The notes under the pieces were generated by a model. That model was not told the origin of the DNA. It saw only the letters and a list, made by a program, of their open reading frames with translations, and did no database searches. DNA of 32,764 nucleotides from UBA6115 sp964534515 (lineage in GTDB: Bacteria; Bacillota; Clostridia; Christensenellales; Aristaeellaceae), in NCBI GenBank assembly GCA_964534515.1, contig CAZHPW010000011.1, positions 1-32,764 of the forward strand, written 5' to 3'. The translations under genes and the position numbers were made by a program. Positions 21,942-30,900 of the stretch are shown one piece after another. Position 1 is the stretch's first letter. The number at the start of each line of letters is the position of its first letter.

Positions 21942-21990
21942 TTCCCAACAAGCGGGGGACCTCCTCTCGGAAGCCCCCGTTAACTTGTTT
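21942..21990 (-). promoter_or_regulatory. strong hairpin in the queT leader
   Basis: On the minus strand, AACAAG pairs with CTTGTT, and inside it CGGGGG pairs with CCCCCG around a TTCC-GAGA-GGAGG tip. It ends within about 10 bases of the queT ribosome binding site, close enough to control translation. It does not match the preQ1-I or preQ1-II consensus that I know. Confidence 0.45.
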
Positions 21991-22029
21991 TACTCATACT
22001 GTGCAGATTCTAAAGTTCTTAAGGGGTTT

Positions 22030-22055
22030 GGGGATTTTCTTTTAAGAAAATCCCC
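22030..22055. repeat. AT-rich perfect inverted repeat, 12-bp arms
   Basis: GGGGATTTTCTT and AAGAAAATCCCC with a two-base loop, the same geometry as the hairpin at 535-560. It has no T-tract on either strand, yet lies between queT and the end of glycogen phosphorylase, so it may still aid termination. Confidence 0.7.
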
Positions 22056-22102
22056 AACGTCCTCCGGTCTCCCGGTTTCCAGGTTTACCGGTCACCCCGC
22101 CC

Positions 22103-24544
22103 TTACTTCAGCTTCCAAATCAGGTCGTTGTATTCCTTGATGGTGCGGTCGGTGGAGAAGAAGCCGGACATGGCGGTGTTGGTAATGGCCTTCTTCAGCC
22201 ACAGCTCCTTGTTCTGGTAATCGGCGCTGACCAGGGAATGCGCCTGGGAGTAGGAGCCAAAGTCCTTCAGGACGAAGTAGTTATCGGGCTTGCTGCCGCC
22301 TGAACCAAAGAGCAGGTCGTGGTAGAGCACCTGGAGCATGGCGGGGTTATCCGGGAAGAGCGTGCCGTCAATCATCTGGGTGAGCGCCTTGCGGATTTCG
22401 ATGTTCTGCTCAAAGTACTGGATGGGCGCGTAGGTGCCTTCCTTGTACATGGCGGACACTTCCTCAGACTTCATGCCAAAGAGGTAGATGTTGTCCTGGC
22501 CCACGAGCTCGGCGATTTCCACGTTCGCGCCGTCCAAGGTACCGATGGTGACGGAGCCGTTCATCATGAGCTTCATGTTGCCGGTGCCGGAGGCCTCCTT
22601 GCCGGCGGTTGAAATCTGCTCGGACAGGTCGGAGGCAGGGATGAGCGCCTCGGCGGCGGACACATTCCAGTTCTCAATGAAGAGCACCTTGAGCATCTTG
22701 GCTGCGCGCGGGGTGCGGTCAATGAGGCGGGAGAGGGCCAGGACATAGCGGATAATCATCTTGGCCTTGTAATAGCCGCGGCTGGCCTTGGCGCCAAAGA
22801 TAAACACGCGCGGGGGCATGGTGAAATTGGGGTCATCCATGATGCGGTTGTAAAGCACGTGGATGTGCAGCGCGTTGAGCAGCTGGCGCTTGTACTCGTG
22901 CAGGCGCTTCACTTGAACGTCAAACATGAACTCGGGGTCCACCGTCATGTTCTGGCGGCGTTTTAGGAACTCGTTAAAGACGTCCTTGTTCTGCCGCTTG
23001 ACCAGGGCATACTGCTCGCGGAAGGCGGCGTCGTTCATAAAGGGCATGAGTTCAGACAGCGTCTCGGGCTGCGTCATCCACTTCTCGCCGATGGATTCGG
23101 TGATGAGGTCGGAAAGCCTGGGGTTGCAAGCCATGAGCCAGCGGCGGTGGGTAACGCCGTTTGTGATGGCGGAGAATTTCTGCGGGGTAAAGATGCCGTA
23201 GTCACGGAAGGTATCGTTCTTGATGATGTCGCCGTGCAGCTGGCTGACGCCGTTGACGGAGAAGCTCTGGGAGACGCAGAGGTTGGCCATGTGCACCATG
23301 TCATAGGCCAGGATGGCCATGTGGCCGATGCGGTCCCACTCGCCGGGGTAGCGGTTCCACAATTTTTCGCACAGCCGGCGGTTCATCTCTTCCAAAATCA
23401 TGTAGATGCGGGGCAGCTGGTTGCGCACCAGCTCCTCCGGCCAGCGCTCCAGCGCCTCGGCCATGATGGTATGATTGGTGTAGGCCATGCAGCGGTTGGT
23501 GATGGCCTGAGCCTCGTCCCAGCCCAAGCCCTTCTCATCCATCAGGATACGCATGAGCTCCACAATGGCTAAACCCGGGTGGGTGTCGTTGATGTGGAAG
23601 ACGGCCTTGTCCGGCAGCAGGTTAAAGTCAGAGCCAAAGCGGCGCTCAAAGTCCTTGATGGCGTACTGCAGGGTGGCGGACACAAGGAAGTAATGCTGGC
23701 AAAGGCGCAGGGTCTTGCCCTCGTAGTGGTTGTCCTCGGGGTAGAGCACCTTGGAAATGACGTTGGCCAGGTCCTTTTCCTTGGTGGCATTCACATAATC
23801 GCCGTTTGAGAAGGCAGAGAAGTCCAGGCTCTGCTTGCTGCGGGCGCGCCAGGTGCGCAGGGAGTTGACGCGGGTGTTGTCATAGCCCACAACCGGCATG
23901 TCATAGGGCACGGCTTCCACCGTGCGGTAGTTGGTCAGGACGTAGGTGTCCTTCCCGTCCTTCTGGGTGGTCATCACCTTGCCTTCAAAGTGAACCTCGA
24001 CCACGTCCTCCATCCGCGCCATTTCCCAGACATTGCCGTTTTGCAGCCAGTCATCGGGCAGCTCCATTTGCTGGCCGCCGGAAATCTTCTGGCGGAAGAG
24101 GCCGTATTCATAGCGGATGGTGGAACCCATGGCCGGCAGGTCCAGGGTGGCCAGGCTGTCCATAAAGCAGGCGGCCAGGCGGCCAAGGCCGCCGTTGCCC
24201 AGGCCCGGCTCGGGCTCTTCATAAACGATGTCCTTCCAGGAAATCTCAAGCTCCGTAAGGGCCTTGGTGTATTCCTTGGTGGAGAGCAGGTTTAAGGCGT
24301 TGTTGAACATCGCGCGCCCCAGGAGGAACTCAATGCTCATGTAGTAGACGCGCTTGCCGCCCTGGGCTTCGTCAATTTCTGTGGATTTGACCCATTTATC
24401 CATAATCTGGTCGCGCAGGGTGGAGGCGACCGCGTAATACTTCTGGTAGGGTGTGGCTTCCTGCAGGGTCTTCCCGTAATAGCGCTGCAGCTTGCCCAGG
24501 ATGGATTTCTTTATCTGATCCTTGGTGTAAGGTAGGGTGGTCAT
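22103..24544 (-). CDS. glgP: glycogen/maltodextrin phosphorylase
   Basis: A cytoplasmic PLP enzyme that cleaves alpha-1,4-glucans with phosphate to release glucose-1-phosphate. The 813 residues match the GT35 family. Visible landmarks: YYMSIEFLLGRAM near the start, EPEPGLGNGGLGRLAACFMDS, NDTHPGLAIVELMR, VKRLHEYKRQLLNALH, and EASGTGNMKLMMNG, whose K658 binds PLP. I set the start at ATG 24544, giving MTTLPYTKDQ, because AAGGAG lies five bases upstream; ATG 24559 precedes that site. No other glycogen genes are in the window. An extended -10 promoter lies directly upstream. Confidence 0.96.
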   Translation of the reverse strand: MTTLPYTKDQIKKSILGKLQRYYGKTLQEATPYQKYYAVASTLRDQIMDKWVKSTEIDEAQGGKRVYYMSIEFLLGRAMFNNALNLLSTKEYTKALTELEISWKDIVYEEPEPGLGNGGLGRLAACFMDSLATLDLPAMGSTIRYEYGLFRQKISGGQQMELPDDWLQNGNVWEMARMEDVVEVHFEGKVMTTQKDGKDTYVLTNYRTVEAVPYDMPVVGYDNTRVNSLRTWRARSKQSLDFSAFSNGDYVNATKEKDLANVISKVLYPEDNHYEGKTLRLCQHYFLVSATLQYAIKDFERRFGSDFNLLPDKAVFHINDTHPGLAIVELMRILMDEKGLGWDEAQAITNRCMAYTNHTIMAEALERWPEELVRNQLPRIYMILEEMNRRLCEKLWNRYPGEWDRIGHMAILAYDMVHMANLCVSQSFSVNGVSQLHGDIIKNDTFRDYGIFTPQKFSAITNGVTHRRWLMACNPRLSDLITESIGEKWMTQPETLSELMPFMNDAAFREQYALVKRQNKDVFNEFLKRRQNMTVDPEFMFDVQVKRLHEYKRQLLNALHIHVLYNRIMDDPNFTMPPRVFIFGAKASRGYYKAKMIIRYVLALSRLIDRTPRAAKMLKVLFIENWNVSAAEALIPASDLSEQISTAGKEASGTGNMKLMMNGSVTIGTLDGANVEIAELVGQDNIYLFGMKSEEVSAMYKEGTYAPIQYFEQNIEIRKALTQMIDGTLFPDNPAMLQVLYHDLLFGSGGSKPDNYFVLKDFGSYSQAHSLVSADYQNKELWLKKAITNTAMSGFFSTDRTIKEYNDLIWKLK

Positions 24545-24575
24545 ACGTTCTCCTTGCATAAAATGAATTCAACAG

Positions 24576-24604
24576 ATTATACCATGAGCAAATAAAACCC
24601 GCAA
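24576..24604 (-). promoter_or_regulatory. promoter of glycogen phosphorylase
   Basis: On the minus strand, a perfect TATAAT (24576-24581) with the extended TG-N before it, and a weak TTGCGG (24599-24604) 17 bases upstream. Confidence 0.75.
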
Positions 24605-24723
24605 ATGTTATGGGAAAAAGACAAATTAGCGCTGTTTTATACGGACAGGGTTTTTCTTGCAGACTTGCATATTTTGGGGGTAGGAAAAATGGGCAGGGCA
24701 GACGGCTTTAAGCAGAGCTGATA

Positions 24724-24752
24724 TTCCAATGCGCACTTGGCTGAGGTATAAT
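24724..24752 (+). promoter_or_regulatory. promoter of the ADP-ribosylglycohydrolase gene
   Basis: A perfect TATAAT at 24747-24752 with a poor TTCCAA -35 at 17 bases. About 100 bases of untranslated leader follow. Confidence 0.55.
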
Positions 24753-24856
24753 GATTTTACAAAACAGGATACAAAAATCCCGGCCCATAAGGCGATAAAG
24801 GATGTTTGTATGCCCATAATTTGAAAGAGTTCGGCCTTTGGCCAAAGGAGGCGCGC

Positions 24857-25660
24857 ATGATAGGAGCCATCATTGGGGATGTCGTTGGTTCCCGCTTTGA
24901 GTGGGACAATTACAGGGCCAAGGACTTCACCTTTTTTACCCGGGCGTGCATGTTTACCGATGACAGCGTCATGACGCTGGCGGTTTGCCAGGCGCTGCTG
25001 AACCATAAAAACCTGGGCTGGGATTTGGCGGAGGAGGCCGTGACGCAGATGCGAAAAATCGGCCATCCTTACCCGGATAGGGGCTATGGCGGGCATTTTT
25101 ACCAGTGGATGTATGGCAAGGACCCCAAGCCCTACAACAGCTACGGCAACGGCGCCGCGATGCGCGTGGGCGGCTGCGGCTGGGCGGGGGAGACGCTGGA
25201 GGAGGTCAAGGCCATGTCCTATGCCGTGACCGCGGTCACCCACAACCACGAGGAGGGCATCAAGGGCGCGGAGGCCACGGCGGTGGCCGTCTTCCTGGCC
25301 CGAACCGGGCATGACAAGGCCGCTATCCGCAAGCACATCCAGGAGCATTACTACCCCCTGGACTTCACCATTGATGAGATACGGGAAACCTACACCTTCA
25401 ACGAGTCCTGCCAGGGCACGGTGCCCCAGGCTCTCCAAGCCTTCCTGGAGTCGGACAGCTTTGAGGACGCCATCCGCACCGCGGTTTCCGTGGGCGGGGA
25501 CAGCGATACCCTGGCCTGTATCACGGGCTCCGTGGCGGAAGCCTACTACGGCGTGCCGCAGCGTATCAGGGAGAGGACAGAGGGCTACCTGGATAAGCGG
25601 CTGCTGACCATCCTGAAGGATTTTGAGCTGTCCTACCCCAGCCGGGAGGAGCAGGAATAG
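24857..25660 (+). CDS. ADP-ribosylglycohydrolase (DraG/ARH family)
   Basis: 267 residues of the ARH fold, which removes ADP-ribose from proteins or nucleic acids or cleaves related ADP-ribosyl compounds using two metal ions. MIGAIIGDVVGSRFEW is the family's characteristic start. The metal ligands are visible: FTDDSVMT at about 33-40 and SVGGDSDTLACITGSVAEAYYG near 213-234. YGNGAAMRV is the family's central signature. The start is ATG 24857: AAAGGAG is six bases upstream, and further upstream in-frame codons have none. Cytoplasmic, single gene. No ADP-ribosyltransferase partner is visible nearby, so the substrate is unknown. Confidence 0.95.
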   Translation: MIGAIIGDVVGSRFEWDNYRAKDFTFFTRACMFTDDSVMTLAVCQALLNHKNLGWDLAEEAVTQMRKIGHPYPDRGYGGHFYQWMYGKDPKPYNSYGNGAAMRVGGCGWAGETLEEVKAMSYAVTAVTHNHEEGIKGAEATAVAVFLARTGHDKAAIRKHIQEHYYPLDFTIDEIRETYTFNESCQGTVPQALQAFLESDSFEDAIRTAVSVGGDSDTLACITGSVAEAYYGVPQRIRERTEGYLDKRLLTILKDFELSYPSREEQE

Positions 25661-25687
25661 TCCGCAAATAGTAAACCGTCACACGCA

Positions 25688-25715
25688 AAAACAGCCTCCA
25701 TTCGGAGGCTGTTTT
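25688..25715. terminator. bidirectional intrinsic terminator
   Basis: AAAACAGCCTCC and GGAGGCTGTTTT pair around ATTC. It separates the plus-strand glycohydrolase from the convergent minus-strand sigma operon. Confidence 0.92.
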
Positions 25716-25731
25716 CATCAATCGTTTGCTA

Positions 25732-26319
25732 TTATTCGCCGGCTTCGCTGGCCAGTTTGGCCGTTTCCACCATCTTCCAGAAGTCGCCGATGTAGTCATG
25801 CTTCAAGGGAGCGGTTTTGTCATAGGATACGCCAAACATGATGACTTTCTCTTCCTTGTCAAGAAAGGCGAAGATTAAGGTGTTGACGGTGTTCTCGCCG
25901 CCCTCCATGTTGATGCCGGTAAATTCTACCTGCCAGCCGGCCAATCCCGCGACGGAGAAAGGCTCGGACAGGTGAAGCTCGCTGCCCTTAAAAATGTCCT
26001 CTTTTTGTATGTCACGAATCATGCGGGGCAGGGCTTGCTTGAAGTCCCCGATGCCGCCCGGGAAGGGCTCCAGCTGAAAAAGGAGGGAAGTGTAGCCCTC
26101 GGCCTTGGAATCGTAGTACTCCACTACAGTTTCCGAAGATTCCTCAGCCAGGGTGTCATAATAGGCGGGAAAAGAGAATTCCATTCCATGAAAGGTGATG
26201 GTTTGGTTGGTTTCCGGGTCAAACCCGCTGGGCAAACTGTCCTGCGCGGCCTCGCCAAGGGCCGGGCTGAAGGAGCAAAGCAGCGTTAAAACCATCAGGG
26301 ACAAGAACCATCGTTTCAT
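25732..26319 (-). CDS. exported protein behind the anti-sigma gene (PsbP/Mog1-like fold suspected)
   Basis: 195 residues. A signal peptide covers about 1-22 (KRWFLSLMVLTLLCSFSPALG). The mature part alternates short strands and helices: TITFHGMEFSFPAYYDTL, then VVEYYDSKAEGYTSLLFQ, then GLAGWQVEFTGI and LIFAFLDKEEKVIMFGVSY, ending with a helix. This layout resembles the small PsbP/Mog1-like domains of Firmicute secreted proteins, as does the N-terminal domain of the beta-helix protein at 5203; this is a weak inference from pattern. The start is ATG 26319 with AAAGGAG nine bases upstream. It follows the anti-sigma gene by 52 bases and probably shares its transcript. Function unknown. Confidence 0.7.
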   Translation of the reverse strand: MKRWFLSLMVLTLLCSFSPALGEAAQDSLPSGFDPETNQTITFHGMEFSFPAYYDTLAEESSETVVEYYDSKAEGYTSLLFQLEPFPGGIGDFKQALPRMIRDIQKEDIFKGSELHLSEPFSVAGLAGWQVEFTGINMEGGENTVNTLIFAFLDKEEKVIMFGVSYDKTAPLKHDYIGDFWKMVETAKLASEAGE

Positions 26320-26371
26320 CTGGGGTGCTCCTTTCTTTGTTCCGGGGGTAAGGCGGGCGGTCGATTTTCGC

Positions 26372-27286
26372 TTAGTTCGCGGCCGCCATGAAGCCCTCAA
26401 TAAATTCGGGGCAGGACCAGGTGCCGCAGGCGCTTAAGCTGTCGCCCTTGACGTTCATCTGGAAGACGATGCCGTTGCCGTAATCTACCAGCAGGGTCTG
26501 GCTTCCGGAGATGGTCTGGTTGCCCTGGTACTCCGCGGAAGCGTACAGGGTGTTCATCAGCTCTATCACCTTGCCCTGGTCGGTGATGGTGCCCACATTG
26601 GACAGCTGCAGCGCCACCGCGCCCTGGGGCAGGGTGTCCTTTAAGGTCTCGCTGCCCAAAAGGGCGTTGCCGGCAAAGGAGACGCGCTGGAAGAGGCGGG
26701 CCTGACCATCCACCTGGGCGGCCAGGGCGGACCTGCCAAAGCCGTTGAAGGAATAGACCGTGGCGCCCTTGGGCGCGATATTGGACAGCACCTCATTGCC
26801 GTTGTCAAGCGCGGGCTCCGTCGCGAAGACGGCCACCTGGCCCATGTTGTTGTCCACCAGCTGGCTGACATCGCTTGGGTTGGTCAGCATCCGGTAAAAA
26901 CGGCCATCCAAGCGCAGCAGGGGGAAATTGCTGTGCCCGCTGCCCTCCCAGATACCCTGCTTGGGGCCCTGGGTCTTGGACAGCTGCAGGCTGCCGCGGG
27001 GCAGGTCGGCCTTTTCGGTCAAATTGTCCAGGGATTCCGTGCCCGCGGCCAGGGTGCCGACGACGGGAATCTCGTCTTTTTGCAGCCTGGGCAGGAGGAG
27101 CGCCGTGCCCGCGATGATTAACGCCAGGCTCATGGCATAGGCCATCACCCGGCGAAGGGGCAGCACGGGCCGCCTGTTGTGCTGAGCGTTGGCCTGCATT
27201 TTGGCGCGGTTGAACAGGCCGGGGCCGGCCTGAAGGCCGCCCAAGGCCTCGTCTGTGATTTGTTTGAATTGTTCGGGCTTCATCAT
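26372..27286 (-). CDS. putative anti-sigma factor, single membrane span
   Basis: 304 residues. A short basic cytoplasmic part (1-46) precedes one span at about 47-66 (MAYAMSLALIIAGTALLLP), and an external domain of about 235 residues follows. The ATG overlaps the stop of the sigma gene by four bases, as in ordinary sigma/anti-sigma pairs, and this position is the main reason for the call. The cytoplasmic part lacks the zinc-finger His/Cys set, so it is not a zf-HC2 protein. The external domain, rich in strands (SNFPLLRLDGRFYRML, VAVFATEPAL, ATVYSFNGFGRSALAAQ), probably senses something in the wall. It ends with a Cys pair, C-x4-C, in ACGTWSCPEF that could form a disulfide. Confidence 0.72.
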   Translation of the reverse strand: MMKPEQFKQITDEALGGLQAGPGLFNRAKMQANAQHNRRPVLPLRRVMAYAMSLALIIAGTALLLPRLQKDEIPVVGTLAAGTESLDNLTEKADLPRGSLQLSKTQGPKQGIWEGSGHSNFPLLRLDGRFYRMLTNPSDVSQLVDNNMGQVAVFATEPALDNGNEVLSNIAPKGATVYSFNGFGRSALAAQVDGQARLFQRVSFAGNALLGSETLKDTLPQGAVALQLSNVGTITDQGKVIELMNTLYASAEYQGNQTISGSQTLLVDYGNGIVFQMNVKGDSLSACGTWSCPEFIEGFMAAAN

Positions 27287-27807
27287 CCCTCATCCCCTCC
27301 AAGGAAATCTCGTAGTTTCTGCCGTCCGCGCGAGAGCCTGCTGGACACCGTGCCCTCCGGCACCGCCAGCACCTCGGCCGTTTCCTGCGTGGACAGGCCT
27401 TGGTAATAAAACAGGAGGAAGACTTCTTTTTCCGGCGCCGGCAGGGCGTTCACCGCCTGCAGCAGGGCTTCCTTTTCAAGCCTTTGGTCAATCTTGTCGT
27501 CATCCGGTATCAGGTCCAGTTTCTTGCTGCCCAAGAGCACCCGCTTGTGCCAGGAGGAGCGCCACAGATCGCGGCAGCGGTTCAAAGCCACCTTCAGTAA
27601 CCAGGATTTTTCACTCCCCGGGATGAGGACGGGCCTGTTGTCCATCAAGCGGATAAACACATCCTGGGTCACGTCCTCCGCCTGCTCGCGGTTGTTGAGG
27701 TAGAAGTAAGATACGCGCAGCACATCATTGCCGTATTGCAGGTACAACTGCTCTATCTGCTCATCGGTCACCGGGCCTTGCGCCTGGTTTTCTGGGCTGT
27801 CAATCAT
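27283..27807 (-). CDS. ECF-type RNA polymerase sigma factor
   Basis: 174 residues. Region 2 lies at about 19-88 (YLQYGNDVLRVSYFYL, EDVTQDVFIRLM, WLLKVALNRCRDLWRSSW) and region 4 at about 115-168 (LPAPEKEVFLLFYYQGLSTQETAEVLAVPEGTVSSRLSRGRQKLRDFL, with a clear helix-turn-helix). It directs RNA polymerase to a regulon that is usually switched on by an envelope signal. The gene is first of a three-gene set: sigma, membrane anti-sigma (4-base overlap) and an exported protein. It sits 183 bases downstream of the giant surface-protein gene on the same strand. The ribosome binding site is modest (AAAGGA, about 11 bases before the ATG). Confidence 0.93.
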   Translation of the reverse strand: MIDSPENQAQGPVTDEQIEQLYLQYGNDVLRVSYFYLNNREQAEDVTQDVFIRLMDNRPVLIPGSEKSWLLKVALNRCRDLWRSSWHKRVLLGSKKLDLIPDDDKIDQRLEKEALLQAVNALPAPEKEVFLLFYYQGLSTQETAEVLAVPEGTVSSRLSRGRQKLRDFLGGDEG

Positions 27808-27917
27808 TTAACGCCTGTCCTTTTCCATTTCATGCACAGGGCATGGAATTTGCGGCTGTTTTTTGCGGGCCTCAGCTGTAACCCGGCCTGCTCACAGCCT
27901 CCGCCTCAACGAAACGC

Positions 27918-27941
27918 GCTGGCAGGCCATGGCCTGCCAGC
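27918..27941. repeat. perfect 24-bp palindrome
   Basis: GCTGGCAGGCCA is followed directly by its complement with no loop. It lies in the gap between the giant protein and the sigma gene. Perfect symmetry without a loop suits a dimeric DNA-binding site more than a terminator. Confidence 0.6.
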
Positions 27942-27958
27942 AATCGCTTGGCGGGGTG

Positions 27959-27984
27959 GGGGCGCGGTTTATTCGCCGCGCCCC
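27959..27984 (-). terminator. GC-rich hairpin after the giant surface-protein gene
   Basis: GGGGCGCGG and CCGCGCCCC pair around an eight-base AT-rich loop, seven bases past the stop on the minus strand. There is no T-tract, so it may be an mRNA 3'-end stabiliser or a weak terminator. Confidence 0.5.
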
Positions 27985-27990
27985 TTTGCC

Positions 27991-30900
27991 TTAGGCGTTG
28001 CCGTGCCGGTCAGTGCGGCGGCGGCGCTGCTCAGGGGTCTCATTGGTCGGGCTTGGTTTGTCCGTACTGCCCTGGGCTGTGCCCGGCTCCTGGGTTTGCG
28101 GGTTTTGCGGGCGATAGGGCTGGGTGCCCTGCGCGGGCGCCTGGCCCTGGGTGGGCGATGTCTGTGGGCGGAACTGCGTTGTGCCCTGTGTTGGCGCCTG
28201 GCCCTGTGTGGGCGGTATCTGCGGACGGTACTGCGTTGTGCCCTGTGTAGGCGTCTGACCCTGGGTGGGCGGCGTCTGCGGGCGGAACTGGGTGGTGCCC
28301 TGCGTGGGTGTCTGGCCCTGGGTGGGCGGCGTCTGCGGACGGTACTGGGTTGTACCCTGCGTGGGGGCCTGTCCCTGGGTGGGCGGCGTTTGCGGACGGT
28401 ACTGGGTTGTACCCTGCGTGGGCGCCTGGCCCTGTGCGGGCGGCGTCTGCGGGCGGAACTGGGTCGTGCCCTGCGTGGGCGCCTGTCCCTGGGTGGGCGG
28501 TGTCTGTGGGCGGAACTGGGTCGTGCCCTGGTTCACGCCCTGGGTGGGCGGGGTGTAGGGGCTGGGCTGGGCGGGCCTGGTCTGGGGCTGGCCTGCTTGC
28601 CTGGCGGCCTGGGCACGGCGCTCAGCCGCGCGCTGGGCGGCGCGTTTCTGGTTTTGGTTGTAGAGGTGGTAGGCGTAGTATCCGCCGCCGCCCAAGAGGG
28701 CCAGAACACCTGCCACAATCAGCCCGGTGGGCAGGCCGGAATCGGCCTTCTCTGGCGGCTGCTCAAAGCCTTCCACTGTCATCAGGGTGGGGCTGGGGCT
28801 GGTTTCCGGGGTGGGGCTGGGGGTCAGAATGGCCTCAATCGGCGGGGTGGGCGAGCCCAGGGGGTTGAAGGGCTCATAGGAGGCGTTAATCAGGCTGGGG
28901 TTTTGCCAGACGGTCGCGTTGTAGTTTTCCAGCGGCGTAATCTGGGAGGAGGCCTGGAAGTTGTTGTTGGGGGTGGTCTGGTTGTTGGCGTTTAGGTACT
29001 CGGGGCTTTGCAGGTAGCCGGACAACTCGCCCATGGGCAGCACGGTGAAGAAATCGCCGTGGATGTAGCCGATGGTGCCGTTGTGGCTGATGTGGTACCA
29101 GGTGCCGTCGGACTGAACGCTGGAGCCGTAGACCAGGGCAAAGGCGTTCTTGGAAAGCAGTTTGATTTCACGGCTGCTGGTGGAGGGCTCGCTGCGCAGG
29201 CGCACGCGGTCGGTGTTCACATAGCCGTAGCTGGAGGGGCTGTTGAGGGTGACCGGCATGGGCGTGGTCACCGGCTGGGGGATGGGGGTGCGCAGGGAAT
29301 CCAGATAGTTCTGGCTCTCAGCCGTGGTCAGCATCCGGAGTTGGTCCTCACGCACATAGCCCAGGTCGGTGCCGTACTGCACCACATGCCAGGTGGTGCC
29401 GCCGACAAATTCCTGCCCGGAGACGGACACAATCACGCCCTCGGGAATCAGGCTCACAATCTTGGCGTTGGTATCGGTAAAGGCGCGCAGCGGCACGTTT
29501 TCACCGCGGGAGATGGCAAAGCCGGTCTGCTGGGTCAAAGGCCGGGTGACGGGGCTTAAGGAAGGCGTTGCCTTGGGCTGCAATTGCGCCAGATAGTAAT
29601 TGGCCTCCTGCTCGTTGATGTAGCGCAGGGAGGAATTGGGCACGTAGCCCACCTGCTTGTCGCTCATTACCTGCACCTGGCTCCAGCCCTCAGCGCCAAT
29701 CCAGGTCTGGTTCCAAACCTGCACCAGGGTGTCCACCGGCAGCATTTCCAATACCGGCTCATCCTGGCGGCTGACGCCAGTGCGCAGCGCGGTCTGGATG
29801 ATGGTCAGCGCCGGGCCGTGGTACACGGCGGGGGCGGCGCTCTGGGTGGGCCTGGGCGTCACGGTGGGCGCCAAAGCCGGGGTGGGGGACGCGGTCACAT
29901 TGGGGGTGGGCGTCACCTGGTAGGGCATGGGGGTGGGCAGGGTGGCCTGGTACTGCTGGCTCTCAGCCTCGGTGTACAGCCTGGCGTGCTCAGCGGAGAC
30001 AAAGCCGGCCTTGCCGTTGGCCATGACGCTGTACCACACGGTGTTGTTCACGGTCTGCTGGGTGTACACCCAGAAGCGCTCCCCGTTTTCCAGGGTGGCC
30101 AAGCGGGTGGAGGAGGTGGAGGCCTTGGAGCGCAGGTTGACGCCGCCGGTGCTGGTCACCTGAGCCCAGCGGTCAATGACCTCGCCGTCTGTTACGGGGT
30201 CAGCGGAGGGGCTGGGCTCGGGCGCGGGGGTGGGCGTCCAGCCAAAGAGCTCGGCTTTTTCTTCAAACTTCAACAGGCGCGCCACGGAGGCCTTTAGGAA
30301 ACCCTCCTGGCCGTTGATGTCCACCAGGTACCATTCCTCGCCCTGGCGGTTCTTCACAGAGCCGATGACATGGGCCAGATCCTTGGCATTGACCACGCTT
30401 AGGACATTGTCCTTGGCCGCGCTGTCGGGGGAGGAGCGGAAGTTGATGCCGTCCTTGATGGGGTAGGCGTATTCGTCCATGCTGGTCACGTCAAAGGGCA
30501 GCACGGTGGGGTCGGGGGAGGCGGTGGGGTCGGGGCTGGGGGTGACGGGCCTTGAGTACACAAAGACCACATCCTCCTGGCTTAAGACCCCGGTGGCGCT
30601 TAGGGACACGGTGACGGCGGCGTCAGAGATTAAGACAAAGCCCTCCGGCAGGTTTTCGGGCTTGGCCTGAACCTGCCAAGTGCCGGTCTCAATAGTGGCG
30701 GTCTGGCTGGGCGCGACCACCTCACCCGCCTCATCGCGGTAATGCACATTGATGGTGGCGGATTTGACGGTGATGTCCTTGAACAGGAAGATGACATCCT
30801 GCTGGCTGGGCACGCCGTTGCTGTCCACGGTGATGGTGACCTCGGGCTCGCTCACCAACTGATAAATCTGCTGGTTGACCAGGCTTAAGTCCACGCTCAC

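Noticed and set aside
21942..22010. preQ1 riboswitch before queT
   Set aside because: No TAAAAAACTA-type tail (class I) and no class II pattern was found; only a strong stem remains.
24626..25438. 270-residue minus-strand frame opposite the ADP-ribosylglycohydrolase
   Set aside because: It is a shadow of a clearly recognised gene and has no family features of its own.
27736..28995. 419-residue plus-strand frame with Gly/Leu/Arg repeats
   Set aside because: It is the complement of the 57-bp minisatellite; the minus-strand frame has a membrane span, stop-transfer and continuous domains.
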